A stretch of DNA of 37,966 nt from Sphaerosporella brunnea (taxonomy: Eukaryota; Ascomycota; Pezizomycetes; Pezizales; Pyronemataceae): the NCBI GenBank assembly GCA_008704415.1, contig VXIS01000403.1:1-37966 (forward strand), read 5' to 3'. The notes under the pieces are model-generated. The model did no database searches and had not been told where the DNA came from. It saw only the letters and a program-made list of their open reading frames with translations. A program made the translations under genes and the position numbers. Shown piece after piece: positions 1 to 9,248 of this stretch (the first letter of the stretch is position 1; the number at the start of each line of letters is the position of its first letter).

Positions 1-539
1 TCGCCCCACCTTCCTATGACTCACTCTTTGATTTCAAATCATGAGTCATAGATATGGGTCGCACCCGGAATACCCCACTTCTACCAGGGTCGTATTCTCG
101 TGTCGCAGGTAGATGCTCAGCCCCATTGGCTCCATCTCCCGATCTTCTGCGTCGCATGCCTTACGCGACAACCATACTTACTATGGAGGTTCTAGGCCGA
201 GTGATTCTTCCCTTTTTCGGCTCAACGCCTTCCGGTTGATCACTCCTGACCCCTCCGATCGTCATGCTAGTTCCCGGAACAGGTAGGTCAACGAAGATAT
301 CTCGGAAGAGCTCTAACAATAGCCTATACTATTGTCATCTCCGAATCGGGTTCTCTTCTCAGATAGCGTCCTATCTGAGGCACCCGATCTCCGAGTTCTT
401 CCACAGCGTCACTCAAGCTAGCTACTATGATCCGGAGCCACCCGGCTATCACGTGCTCTTGAAGCGATCACTATGCAGACTCTATTCTATTCCCTAGCTG
501 ACTACTAAGAGCACATGTCACGTGACCATACCCGTGACA
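1..539. mobile_element. LTR (family A), 5' part outside the window
   Basis: This stretch matches 12551-13087 almost base for base, in the same orientation, with scattered mismatches and small indels. The complete copy (12268-13087) starts TGTAACG and ends CGTGACA, near-perfect inverted LTR termini, so this copy is its last two thirds. It ends at 539 with CCCGTGACA, and LINE coding sequence follows at once. Whether it is a solo LTR or the end of a full element cannot be seen. The termini resemble those of the gypsy LTRs at 26130 and 31056, which suggests a Ty3/gypsy relative reading on the minus strand; that is inference. Confidence 0.8.
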
Positions 540-1399
540 GCCAGCACACGTCGGGATTAACGGAAACGAGGCCGCCGATCGGTTGGCCAAGAAGGGTGCA
601 GAAGGCGGCGAAATCGCAGACCGGCTTACAAAAGGACGGGACTCGCCAACAGAATGGATGTCGCTGGCTCATGTCAACCGACTGGCCACGGATGCCGAAA
701 CAGAGGTCCAACAAAAATGGATCTCAAACAAGCTCAAGGACGACACTCGATACAAGCCGAGAATTGTCAAGGGTAGAATATTGTGGAAGATCCGCAAGGA
801 CACTGCGAAAATCCCCAAAAAGAAAGCGCAGGTATATTACCAGCTGATGAGCGGCCACGCGGTCACAAACGACTATCTGTTTAAGCGAAAACGGCGCGAG
901 TCCAACCACTGCGATTGGTGCCACAACGATACGCCACAAACGAGAAGCCACCTTCTACTGCACTGCAAGAGGTGGAAAGAAGAACGCAAGGCTTTCTTCA
1001 AAGAAGTAGAGAGAGTATGGGGGAGAAGAAGGCGAAAGAGGCTAAAAGATATTTTCGGCGATGACAGGATGACGGCGATTGTGCTGAGATTCCTTGACAG
1101 TACTGAAATTGGAAGGAGAACGGGCCAAGCCTCTTAGGAGGTCAACGCCGGAAAATTGTTTGAGAATTTGTGTCTTTCCCTTTCCTTTTCCTTTTCCTTT
1201 GTCTTTCCCTTTATTTTGACTTTCCTGGTTTTTCCTTTGTAACGGGGAGCCCCAACAGACGGATTAAGCCGTGGGGACAGGATACCCGGTTCCTTATGTC
1301 CGTCATAGGTCTCCGACCTCACCCCGACTCGCGAGATAGGGGGCGCCTGGGCTCTTGTCCTCGCGTACGCTGTATGATTTAAAACAAAACAAAACAAAA
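540..1399 (+). mobile_element. 5'-truncated LINE (Tad-like non-LTR retrotransposon), 3' end
   Basis: The fragment carries the last part of a LINE ORF2 (541-1137), a pyrimidine-rich (TTTCC)n stretch near 1175-1215, a roughly 200-bp 3' region and an A-rich tail made of AAAAC units ending near 1399. The tail is the usual mark of target-primed reverse transcription. The 5' boundary is the LTR end at 539, so the LTR probably inserted into the LINE. No target-site duplication can be checked because the other flank lies outside the window. Confidence 0.75.
541..1137 (+). pseudogene. LINE ORF2 C-terminus: RNase H end and zinc knuckle (partial)
   Basis: Reading from 541 the frame gives PAHVGINGNEAADRLAKKGA, the conserved end of the RNase H domain of Tad-like elements (histidine and GNEAAD motif). 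Further on comes a CCHC-type knuckle, CDWC followed by SHLLLHC, then a basic C-terminus ending GRRTGQAS. The first internal methionine is at 583, but the coding frame clearly extends upstream to the LTR junction. The endonuclease, reverse transcriptase and most of RNase H are absent, so this is a dead fragment. No stop interrupts the 198 codons that remain. Confidence 0.8.
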
Positions 1400-2214
1400 A
1401 CTCGCTGTAATAGTATAGTCCACCCGTTGCAATTGAATGGGTCTGAATCCGTCTGATAGCTCCTTCCAACCCATGTTCACCGATGGTGACTTACCGGTCG
1501 GAGGCAGAGAATTCTTCAATCGGCAGTTGCTTCAACACCAGTACTCCAGAGTACTAGATATCGTATCTGAGGTGTTGACTCGCCGTTCTGGTCAAGCTCG
1601 ACATGTAAGCAGCCATCCATTTTGATGTGTAGCCTGTGTTCAGTGCCGAAACACCCCCCTTTGCTCTTCTCAGGGAGAAGGTGCGTGTTGAAGGATGCGG
1701 CCAGCAGGCATAGCACCACAGAGAAAAGAAGAAATGTAGGTGTGCGTATCTCTTGATTGCGACCAACTCAATTCCAAGTGTGAGCTTGCATTGGAGTATA
1801 TATGCTGGCAGGTAAAGAAACTCAATTGCAATAGGTACATTAAGCACTTAACCTGCATGGCCAGAGGATCTTCAGGAACATCAAACAAGCCCGGTCGCAT
1901 CCAATCGGTTCCCCTTGATTCTGATCTGTCCTCATCTCAACTTTCGATCCCCCGTCGCATTCACCTTCTGCCCCAACAACTGAGTATCTACTCCGCATCA
2001 GCCGTCATCCACCGGGTAACAGCGGCAACGGAGCGCGGCTCTTCTGAGTCGGTGCTCATCTCGACAAGCTTATCTGTCAAAAGCATCGCAATACTTAGCA
2101 AGCAAGCAAGCATTCTACATCCACCCACCCGCCCACCCCGACCTCCCAATCACCCCCCCCCCCCCCAACAACCACCACCACCACCACCACCACCACACTA
2201 CCATTACCACTACA
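1400..2214. other. Non-coding interval and MOB3 promoter/5' UTR
   Basis: Between the LINE tail and the MOB3 start codon I see no gene. Long open frames here lack any recognisable motif and one (from 1740) merely overlaps MOB3 in another frame. The 3' part (about 1900-2214) is CT/CA-rich, as fungal promoters and 5' UTRs often are. Confidence 0.5.
2153..2196. repeat. C14 run and (CCA)n microsatellite upstream of MOB3
   Basis: A 14-base C run at 2153-2166 is followed by CCA/ACC trinucleotides to about 2196, less than 20 bp before the MOB3 start codon. Its length is likely to vary between strains and to be error-prone in sequencing. Confidence 0.85.
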
Positions 2215-3528
2215 ATGGCGTCAACGCCCTCCCCTACCACATCCCCACGTCTCCCTTCTCCGCCGCCGTTTACAGAAGTGCAAATCGCCCCTACATCTGC
2301 GTCATCTTCGGCGGCGCCCATCTCACCGACCAAACCCGCCGCCTCTTCTACTGCGTCAATCCGACGGATTCGTCCGGGCACGAAGTCGCGCAACGTGGAC
2401 ACCGGTCTGCCGCTGACGTGTCTTTCCGAGCTCGACTCGGCCTTCCAGCTGCAAGAGCACCTCGCCTCCCTACTCTCCTCGATCACCAACCCAGCCGGCT
2501 CCGACCGAACATTTCCGCTGACGCGGGCGGACTGCGAGCGGCTGGCAACGCCTCCGGAGGGCGTGGAAGAGAACCTGTGGTGCTACGAGTTGACTCGGCG
2601 GTTGACGCGCGATCTGAACGTGTTGATTGTAGCGCTTCTGCACGACAAATGCACTGCGGCCACATGTCCCGAGATGCGCGCGAGCGAATGGCAGTATCTG
2701 TGTGCAGTCCACGACTCCCCGCAGAGCTGTTGCGCGATCGACTACTCCACTCACACGCTCGACCACGCCGCTACCATGCTCACAAGCACGAAATACTTCC
2801 CCAGCAGACTTTCGCTGCACCAGGCCAGTGTTAAGCACCTTGCCAGCATCTTCCGAAGGCTCTATCGTATCTTTGCCCACGCCTGGTTTCAACATAGGCA
2901 TGTGTTTTGGGAGGTCGAAGGAGAGTACGGATTGTATCTGTTCTTCAAGACGGTGTCGGATCGGTACCGTTTGATCCCGCAGGACAGCTTGATGCTGCCG
3001 CCCGAGGCGGAAGGACTGAAGGGGAAGAATGGCGATGCGGCAGGAGAGGAGAGTGAGGAGGAGGAGGAGGAGTTCGATGACTGGGATCGCGGTCCGAACT
3101 CGAGGGGCGGTCGTTTTGAGCACACGGATGGGGAGGAAAAGGAGGGATCCGACGAGGAAGTGGAGGGAGATTACAGCGATGACAGCGATAGCGATGAGGA
3201 AATAGTAGTCGGCGAAGAGGATATCATCGAGGATGATGAGGAAATGCACGATGTGGACCCGGAGGCGGAGGAACCCACTGTGCAGGGTGAGAAGGAAGAG
3301 AGTGCGGTTGACGAGACCCAGCCGCCGGGCGGCATCAAGGAAGGAGAACCCCTAGGATCAGCCGTGGAGGCAGAAAATGCACCTGCGCCGGAGGGCAAAC
3401 AGCAGGAAGAGGCGGATTTCCTGCAGGGCGACGCGTCCGGCGCAACTGCCGAAAGTAAGCCAGATGAGCCTGCGGCGTCAGGTAATGGGGATCAAAAGGC
3501 TGATAACAAGCAAGAGAACAAAGACTAG
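2215..3528 (+). CDS. mob3: MOB3/phocein-family protein, likely STRIPAK subunit
   Basis: Single exon, 437 aa. Residues about 75-262 form a Mob1/phocein domain closest in wording to MOB4/phocein (MOB3 of filamentous fungi): the TLDHAATML and KYFPSRLSL segments and the RRLYRIFAHAWFQHRH segment are hallmarks. The zinc ligands are present as C146/C151 (CTAATC) and H222/H227 (HAWFQH). The family acts as an adaptor in the STRIPAK phosphatase/kinase complex, which in filamentous fungi controls cell fusion and sexual development; that role is inferred from the family. The N-terminal 60 residues are Ser/Pro-rich, and residues about 275-437 are a long acidic, low-complexity tail (runs of E and D) that animal MOB4 lacks. 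The start at 2215 is the first in-frame ATG after the CCA repeat. It converges with the alpha5 gene, 267 bp away. Confidence 0.9.
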   Translation: MASTPSPTTSPRLPSPPPFTEVQIAPTSASSSAAPISPTKPAASSTASIRRIRPGTKSRNVDTGLPLTCLSELDSAFQLQEHLASLLSSITNPAGSDRTFPLTRADCERLATPPEGVEENLWCYELTRRLTRDLNVLIVALLHDKCTAATCPEMRASEWQYLCAVHDSPQSCCAIDYSTHTLDHAATMLTSTKYFPSRLSLHQASVKHLASIFRRLYRIFAHAWFQHRHVFWEVEGEYGLYLFFKTVSDRYRLIPQDSLMLPPEAEGLKGKNGDAAGEESEEEEEEFDDWDRGPNSRGGRFEHTDGEEKEGSDEEVEGDYSDDSDSDEEIVVGEEDIIEDDEEMHDVDPEAEEPTVQGEKEESAVDETQPPGGIKEGEPLGSAVEAENAPAPEGKQQEEADFLQGDASGATAESKPDEPAASGNGDQKADNKQENKD

Positions 3529-3795
3529 TCATGCTCAAACATCTATCTGGCTTGTTTTGGCGTATCGGAAGAGTGTACGATTTTGCTGCGAGGAATACCC
3601 GGTGTACAGTGAGTGGATGGGCATTGAGGATTGCAATGCTTTCATGATGTGTATTAGTAGTGATAGCATCGAACACACGGATTGGGCGATCATCTTCGTC
3701 ACGGTCCCCAACCTGAGATTTCCCCTCCCAAATGTGGTCACTTTTGGTATTCACCATCTCTATCGCCAGAAGGGGTGTCGTCAATATCAACAAAA

Positions 3796-4833
3796 TCATG
3801 CATTTCCGAGCCTGGCAACCACCACCGCCATTTCCTCGTCAGGGTAGATCCTGAAGCCCTTCTCTTTCGTTACCGATGCCAGCTGCACATTCTTGGAATC
3901 CAGCTTCTCCTCCATGACCTGCTTGAGAGTCTTGAGTACCAAAGTCTCGGCTTCCTCGAGCGTCAGAGACTGTGCAAGATGTTAGCCAAACGCCCAGTAG
4001 GCGGAAGCAAGGTGGTGGGAACATGCGCTGTGGTACTCGTTCTGCAACTCAGCCTGAGCTCCCTCACTTCCGGATCCGATAGCCTTCGCGTCGTATCTGT
4101 AGAACGTGCCGGAGGGCTCAGCGTGGTACCTGTGGCGAGTTAATCACACATCCAAAGCTATAGACGGAACAGCGGCAGCAGGGAACCATACAGCTGCGGG
4201 CCATCCTCGTCGTATCCAGCAATCAACAGCGCAACACCGAAAGGCCGAGACATGATGCTCTCCTCTCCATCGGCACCCTCACCGAATCTCAAAGCAAGGT
4301 CGCAGATGGCCTGGGTGCAAGACTCAACGCGGAGGGGCTCATTGTAGTGGAAGCTGTGGTTCTGGCACTCCACGCGCGCGTGCTCGATCATTGACCGGGC
4401 ATCGGCTTGCAGACCGGACATGGCGCATCCGATGTGGCTGTCGATCTCGACAATCTTCTCAACCGAGGAAGCTTCCAGCAGGGGAGACGTCACGCGCTTC
4501 TCAACACCGATTATGACACCGTAACCGGTAGCAACCTAATAGTTGTCGTTGCGGTTAGCTGGTGCTGGCGGCTGTCGCTGCATGGCGGGGTAGGTTTACT
4601 CCGATTGCGGTTGAACCCAGCTTGATGGCCTCCAAAGAGTATTCGACCTGGAAGAGGCGCCCTTCGGGAGAGAAGGTGCTTTAAATAGGGGTCAGCTGGA
4701 TAGTTTTGGGAGCTCCGAAGGATGGGAGCATTTTACTTGATACCACGATCTAGACGACTGTTAGCTACCTATGGTCCAAAGCGGGCATGCACAGCAAGAG
4801 CAACCAACCATATTCGGAACGGGCGATGAACAT
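3796..4833 (-). CDS. pup2: 20S proteasome subunit alpha type 5 (six exons)
   Basis: Exons on the minus strand: 4833-4809, 4749-4737, 4678-4600, 4535-4192, 4129-4027, 3969-3796; 245 aa, close to the usual 241-260. The protein begins [20 protein letters not shown] and continues [18 protein letters not shown], the N-terminal alpha-subunit signature. The alpha5-specific stretch [18 protein letters not shown] and [20 protein letters not shown] follow, with [17 protein letters not shown] further on. It forms part of the outer heptameric ring of the 20S core, which gates substrate entry; alpha subunits are not proteolytic. Two oddities: exon 2 is only 13 nt, and the last intron (3970-4026) uses a GC donor (GCATGT...CACAG), because the nearby GT would break the frame. 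Introns are 57-64 nt. It shares a 424-bp divergent intergenic region with GCP2. Confidence 0.93.
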
Positions 4834-5257
4834 TCTGGCGGTGGGAAGCTGTAGACGGGGACGGAGATGGCGGGGATTGAAGGAATGACGGCGGGGAAGA
4901 TGGAGATGATGAAGGATGTTGGGAGGGGGGTTGACTTGAAGTTCACAGCAGCAACCAGCAGCAGCAGCAGCAGTTACCGCGTGTCACGTGTGAAAGTGCG
5001 GCTCTGCGTGCACACATTCGCGTTAGACCGGAGTTGTTGCGATACGCGACGGTTCGAGTGATGGGAACGCGGCCACAACAACTGCTTCCCAGCTAAATCG
5101 CGTCGAATTCGAACAGTCTCAGCATCAGCCCTCAAAACCCCCGTAACCCACCCCCGTGATACAGCATCCAGGGTGCTGTGGAAGTGTCGAGAACTCTTCG
5201 AAATTGTTTCCATCTGCTTTCTAGAGTAGAATCCCGCATCACCAAATTTCCGCTGCG
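4834..5257. promoter_or_regulatory. Divergent promoter region between pup2 and GCP2
   Basis: This 424-bp interval separates the start codons of two divergently transcribed genes and must hold both promoters and 5' UTRs. A short CAG-repeat lies near 4947-4975. I could not recognise a specific transcription-factor site, and no clear TATA box is seen for either gene. Confidence 0.6.
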
Positions 5258-8032
5258 ATGGCTTCTTCATCGTCGTCCCGCGCCGAAACCCTCAGAAGAG
5301 GCTCGCACAGAGAGTCCGTTGCTGCATCCGCTTCGCGAAACAGAGCCTATTCTACTAGAGGCACTAACTCTCCGCCATTGCGGAAACCGACCACGAGAGG
5401 TTCGTCCAGAGCGAATGCTATGCCTGCGGCTATTACACCCTCGTCCGAGACGCGACGAACAGAGCGGCATATCACTACTACTACTACTACTCGGGTATCA
5501 ACGAGGAGATCGCCAGTGAAAGAAGACTTCAGACCGCCGTCACTTGCCCAGCGGGGATCCGGTAGCTTCAATAGGCCGGCCACGGCCACTCAACCTACCC
5601 CACCTCGTAAGCCTCAGAACTTTATTTCTCTAAGTGCGGTCATGGTTACTGACTCGAAGCAGCTCTGCCACCATGGAACCCGGAAGCCTCTCTTGTCCCT
5701 CATACGTCGGCACCTCTAGGATCGCGAATATCGGTCCCACCGCTGTCTTCTATTCTGCCGGCGTCTAAGGCGCCGGTACCACTCGAGACTATGGACACGA
5801 ATCTGCAAGAGGCCTCTATATTGGAAGATTTACTCTTCGTATTCATGGGCTTTGAAGGGCAATATATTCGGTTCAAAGACGACTACAATCCCGCCAACGA
5901 AACGGACCGTCTCCTTGGACCCCAATACAAGATAGCTCCAGGACTAGACCCTTCGTTGCGCGACCTCACCACCACAATGCTCAAGATGGCAACATACTAC
6001 GGCGCCATGGAGGCCTTCGTGGAGGTTCAATCGAGGGAAGAGTTCGGAGTCGTCAACCACGCACTCAGCGCTGCCATACGGAAGCTGTTGAATGAATACC
6101 TTGTTTTGATAGGCCAATTCGAGCACCAGTTCCTGACCAGCCCTTCTTTCACACTGCATATGTTGCATCTGCACACCATGCCAACATCTCACATGCTCTC
6201 TCATTTGTATTCGCTCGCCAACGAGATCTTGAAAAAGAATTCAATGTTGGAAGACGATGAGGACGACTCCATGGACGACTTCGACGACGTCGACAACATC
6301 ATCGAGGCGTTGAGAGAGGGCGGTGATGGTGGTGCGTTGCCGGGCTCTAAATTATGCAGAGGCGGTTCCGTCCTTGCTCTATTGACCGATAGATTGAAAG
6401 CCATGGCCGGTGATCCCGCGGCCAAGTCGCTATTAAGTTTGCTACTACGGGAAGCATCGCGGCCATATATGAACATGCTAAATGAATGGCTCCACAAGGG
6501 GATGATCCACGACCCTCACCAGGAATTCTTGATCAAAGAAGCGAAAAGTATTCGGCGGGAAAGGCTGGAGGAAGATTACACCGACGAGTATTGGGAGAAG
6601 CGGTACACTGTGCGACTAGACGATGTTCCACCCCAGCTGGAGAACGTCAAAGACAAGGTTCTGCTGGCTGGAAAGTACTTGAACGTTGTGAGGGAGTGTG
6701 GCGGAGTGGATGTGAGCAAGGAGATGGCGGATGTTCCAAGGACATTTGAAGACGTCAAGTATGTATTGCCAACGTCATCTATGTTGCCAGTGAATTGATT
6801 GGTGCAGGTTCTTGGAGAATGTCAACTCTGCTTATGCCCACGCCAACAAATCGCTGCTGGACCTGTTGCTCACAACACACGCGCTGCCCGCCCGTCTACG
6901 GTCATTGAAACACTACTTCTTCCTGGACCGTGCAGATTTCTTCCACCATTTCCTCGAAATGGGTCACACTGAGCTTCAGAAGCAAGCTAAGAAGGTGAAC
7001 ATCTCTAAGCTTCAATCCTTATTCGATTTAGCACTGCGACAGCCGGGTTCAATCGCAGCATCAGATCCGTTCAAAGAAGACGTAAAAGTCAGCATGAACG
7101 AGGTAGACCTCACTAAATGGCTGATGCGCGTGGTGAATGTGTCTGGCGTGGATGAAGGGGCTATGTCCCTTGATACCACCACTCACCAAGCTGCCCCAAA
7201 TAACGTAGACGACAAACCAATCACTGGATACTACGCGTTGGAGCTTGACTATCGTGTACCGTTCCCCCTGTCACTCGTCATTTCTCGCAAGACTGTGTTG
7301 CGGTACCAGTTACTGTTCCGGCATCTACTGTCGCTGCGGCACCTGGAAAGTCAACTTTGCTCGGCGTGGAGAGACCATACCTCGGTATACACCTGGAAAC
7401 ATCGGTCTAAGTACCCAGAGGTCGAACAGTGGAAACGCAGAGCGTGGACACTGCGCGCCCGAATGCTAGTATTTGTGCAGCAGCTCCTATACTTCTGCAC
7501 GATGGAGGTGGTAGAGCCAAATTGGGCTAAGCTCATGAAACGGATGGATGAAGTCAAAACTGTCGACGAGCTGATGCAGCACCATGTGGATTTTCTGGAT
7601 ACCTGCCTCAAGGAGTGCATGTTGACGAATGCCAAACTGCTAAAGGTTTGTCCTCCCTCCCCGTTCCTACCCAGCATCACCGCTAATATTCCACAGATCC
7701 ACGCCAAACTGATCACCACCTGCGCCATGTTCTCCTCTTATACCGCACATCTATCGCGCTCACTGATTGCCGCAGACCCAGAGTTAGCAGCACCATCGGC
7801 GAGATATGAGGAGGGCGGCGACCAACTCGCTTTTGATCCGGAAAACATGACAAAGCTCAACGAGAATCTTGGAAAGTATGAACACAACTTTAGCAGGCAT
7901 CTCAAGATCCTGTTGGATGCGCTTAATTACTTTGCGGCTACAGAGACGGTGGTGCTACTCAGTCTTTGTGCACGTCTTCAGATGGCACAAACGAGTAATG
8001 AAAACAAAGAGCAGCTTGTAATTACAGGATAG
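5258..8032 (+). CDS. Gamma-tubulin complex component 2 (GCP2/Spc97/Alp4)
   Basis: Four exons: 5258-5606, 5663-6758, 6808-7645, 7697-8032; 872 aa. After a Ser/Thr/Arg-rich, probably disordered N-terminus (about 1-150) the Spc97/Spc98 fold begins with ASILEDLLFVFMGFEGQYIR near residue 167. GCP2-type motifs follow: ASRPYMNMLNEWLHKGMIHD, then KYLNVVRECGG (about 455-463), which separates GCP2 from GCP3, RSLKHYFFLDRADFFHHF, TDPFK-like SDPFKEDVKV and LDTCLKECMLTNAKLLK. The protein pairs with GCP3 and gamma-tubulin to form the small complex that nucleates microtubules at the spindle pole body; the yeast ortholog is essential. Introns are 56, 49 and 51 nt; the last is a multiple of three without a stop, so an unspliced form would carry 17 extra residues. 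Confidence 0.93.
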
Positions 8033-8735
8033 TGGACCTGCTTTAAGTTTTGTTGTTTTCGTATATGGGGGTGTGGGGTTTCTTCGATGCAGCGATGCAT
8101 GTATGCTTCAGGAGGCTGAGCGTTTGCTTTTTCCTATTTCTTCTTTTCTTAAAGAGGTGTCTTCTGGCGTTTTCCGTGTCTTTGTTCCGTTTGGGCGGTG
8201 GGGGGTTGTGTCTGGCGTGAGTTGTAAAGTATGTAACTATCAAATTGTGCGGTCCCGCAACGAGTGATTTTTAGTGAATAGTGAAGATCCCATACCCCCT
8301 CTGGGGTCAACCTCTCTTTCGTACCCCCAACTTTTGCTGTGAAAACGTGAGTGACAGTTTGTCTTCAAGTGAACCCCCAACCGGCGCTGGCAACATCAAC
8401 CTGTGATTGTCTCCCGTCCATATCACTGGTCGTCTCGCACATTCCTTCTGCAGATCTCTCTCCTACAACCCCTTCGACCCCGGACCAGCTTTTCCTACTC
8501 TATAACAGCCTAAGCTTCGCGGACGGGGGACTCGCTGCACTGAAGAAAGATGTCCGATACGGCCGCATCAGCTTCTGACTCGGATCACAGGCAGTGCTGT
8601 AGCTTGATCAGCTCCTTATCATTCAAGGTGTTCCCGGAAGCAAGACTAAAGAGGCCTGTTGAGGGCAACTTTGACGTCTGCTGGTTAATGTCTGACAAGC
8701 GGGCCAACGTCGTCGCTAGCGATTGCAAAATACTA
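8033..8735. other. GCP2 3' region and unassigned flank of the Harbinger element
   Basis: About 250 bp of T/G-rich 3' sequence follows GCP2. From about 8300 the sequence becomes CT-rich, like a fungal 5' UTR, and leads to an ATG at 8550 that opens MSDTAASASDSDH. I cannot follow this frame as a convincing protein, and it is broken at 8736 by the Harbinger insertion. It may be the 5' end of a disrupted gene or nothing at all. Confidence 0.4.
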
Positions 8736-8747
8736 GGCCCCGTTTGG
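8736..8747 (+). repeat. Harbinger left terminal inverted repeat
   Basis: GGCCCCGTTTGG, perfect inverted partner of 12252-12263. It is preceded by CTA, the presumed target-site duplication (TTA on the other side). Confidence 0.88.
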
Positions 8748-8886
8748 CTGCCCGACAGGAAAAAAAACTCGGTTATTTTCACCTGCAGTGAATTCCCACA
8801 TGTGAGAATTTCCATCGATTCCACAAGCGACGTCAATTGTAGGCGAACGGCGTTTGGCAACATTGGGTGACATCAAGTCGTGCGCC

Positions 8887-8952
8887 GCACCCCAGCACCA
8901 CCACCACCGCACCCCAACACCACCACCACCGCACCCCAACACCACCACCACC
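8887..8952 (+). repeat. Three tandem copies of a 22-bp CA-rich unit
   Basis: Units at 8887-8908, 8909-8930 and 8931-8952 start GCACCCCA and end in a CCA run; the second and third look identical and the first differs by one base. They lie in the subterminal part of the Harbinger element, upstream of the Myb-like gene. Confidence 0.9.
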
Positions 8953-8989
8953 GCACGCCCGCTTCAAACTCTTAATATACCGAGAAAGT

Positions 8990-9245
8990 AAGCTCTCCCA
9001 TCCAGCGTCCAGCGCCCGTATTATAGAACTAATTAGTCCTAGTCGACTCGCTGCCCGCCGCCCACCCGCTACAGTCAAGTCAGCTTTCCCATCCAGCATC
9101 CAGCGCCCGTATTATAGTCCCAGTCGACTCGCTGCCCGCCACCCACCCGCTACAGTCAAGTAAGCTCAAGTCAGCTCTCCTGTCCAGCATCCAGCGCCTG
9201 TGTCAGAGAACTAATGAGTCCCAGTCGACTCGCCGCCCGCCCGCC
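8990..9245 (+). repeat. About three imperfect tandem copies of a ~90-bp unit
   Basis: Copies begin with AGCTYTCC near 8991, 9081 and 9172. They share CCAGCRTCCAGCGCC and AGTCGACTCGCYGCCCGC; the third is shortened and runs into the start codon of the Myb-like gene. Such subterminal repeats may be transposase-binding sites; that is inference. Confidence 0.8.
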
Positions 9246-9248
9246 ACA

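Noticed and set aside
1740..2834. A 364-codon plus-strand frame upstream of and over MOB3
   Set aside because: It overlaps the MOB3 domain in another frame, is full of low-complexity Pro/His from the CCA repeat, and has no family motif.
2470..3249. A 259-codon minus-strand frame
   Set aside because: It is the antisense shadow of MOB3; its Leu/Ile runs mirror the acidic GAG/GAT codons.
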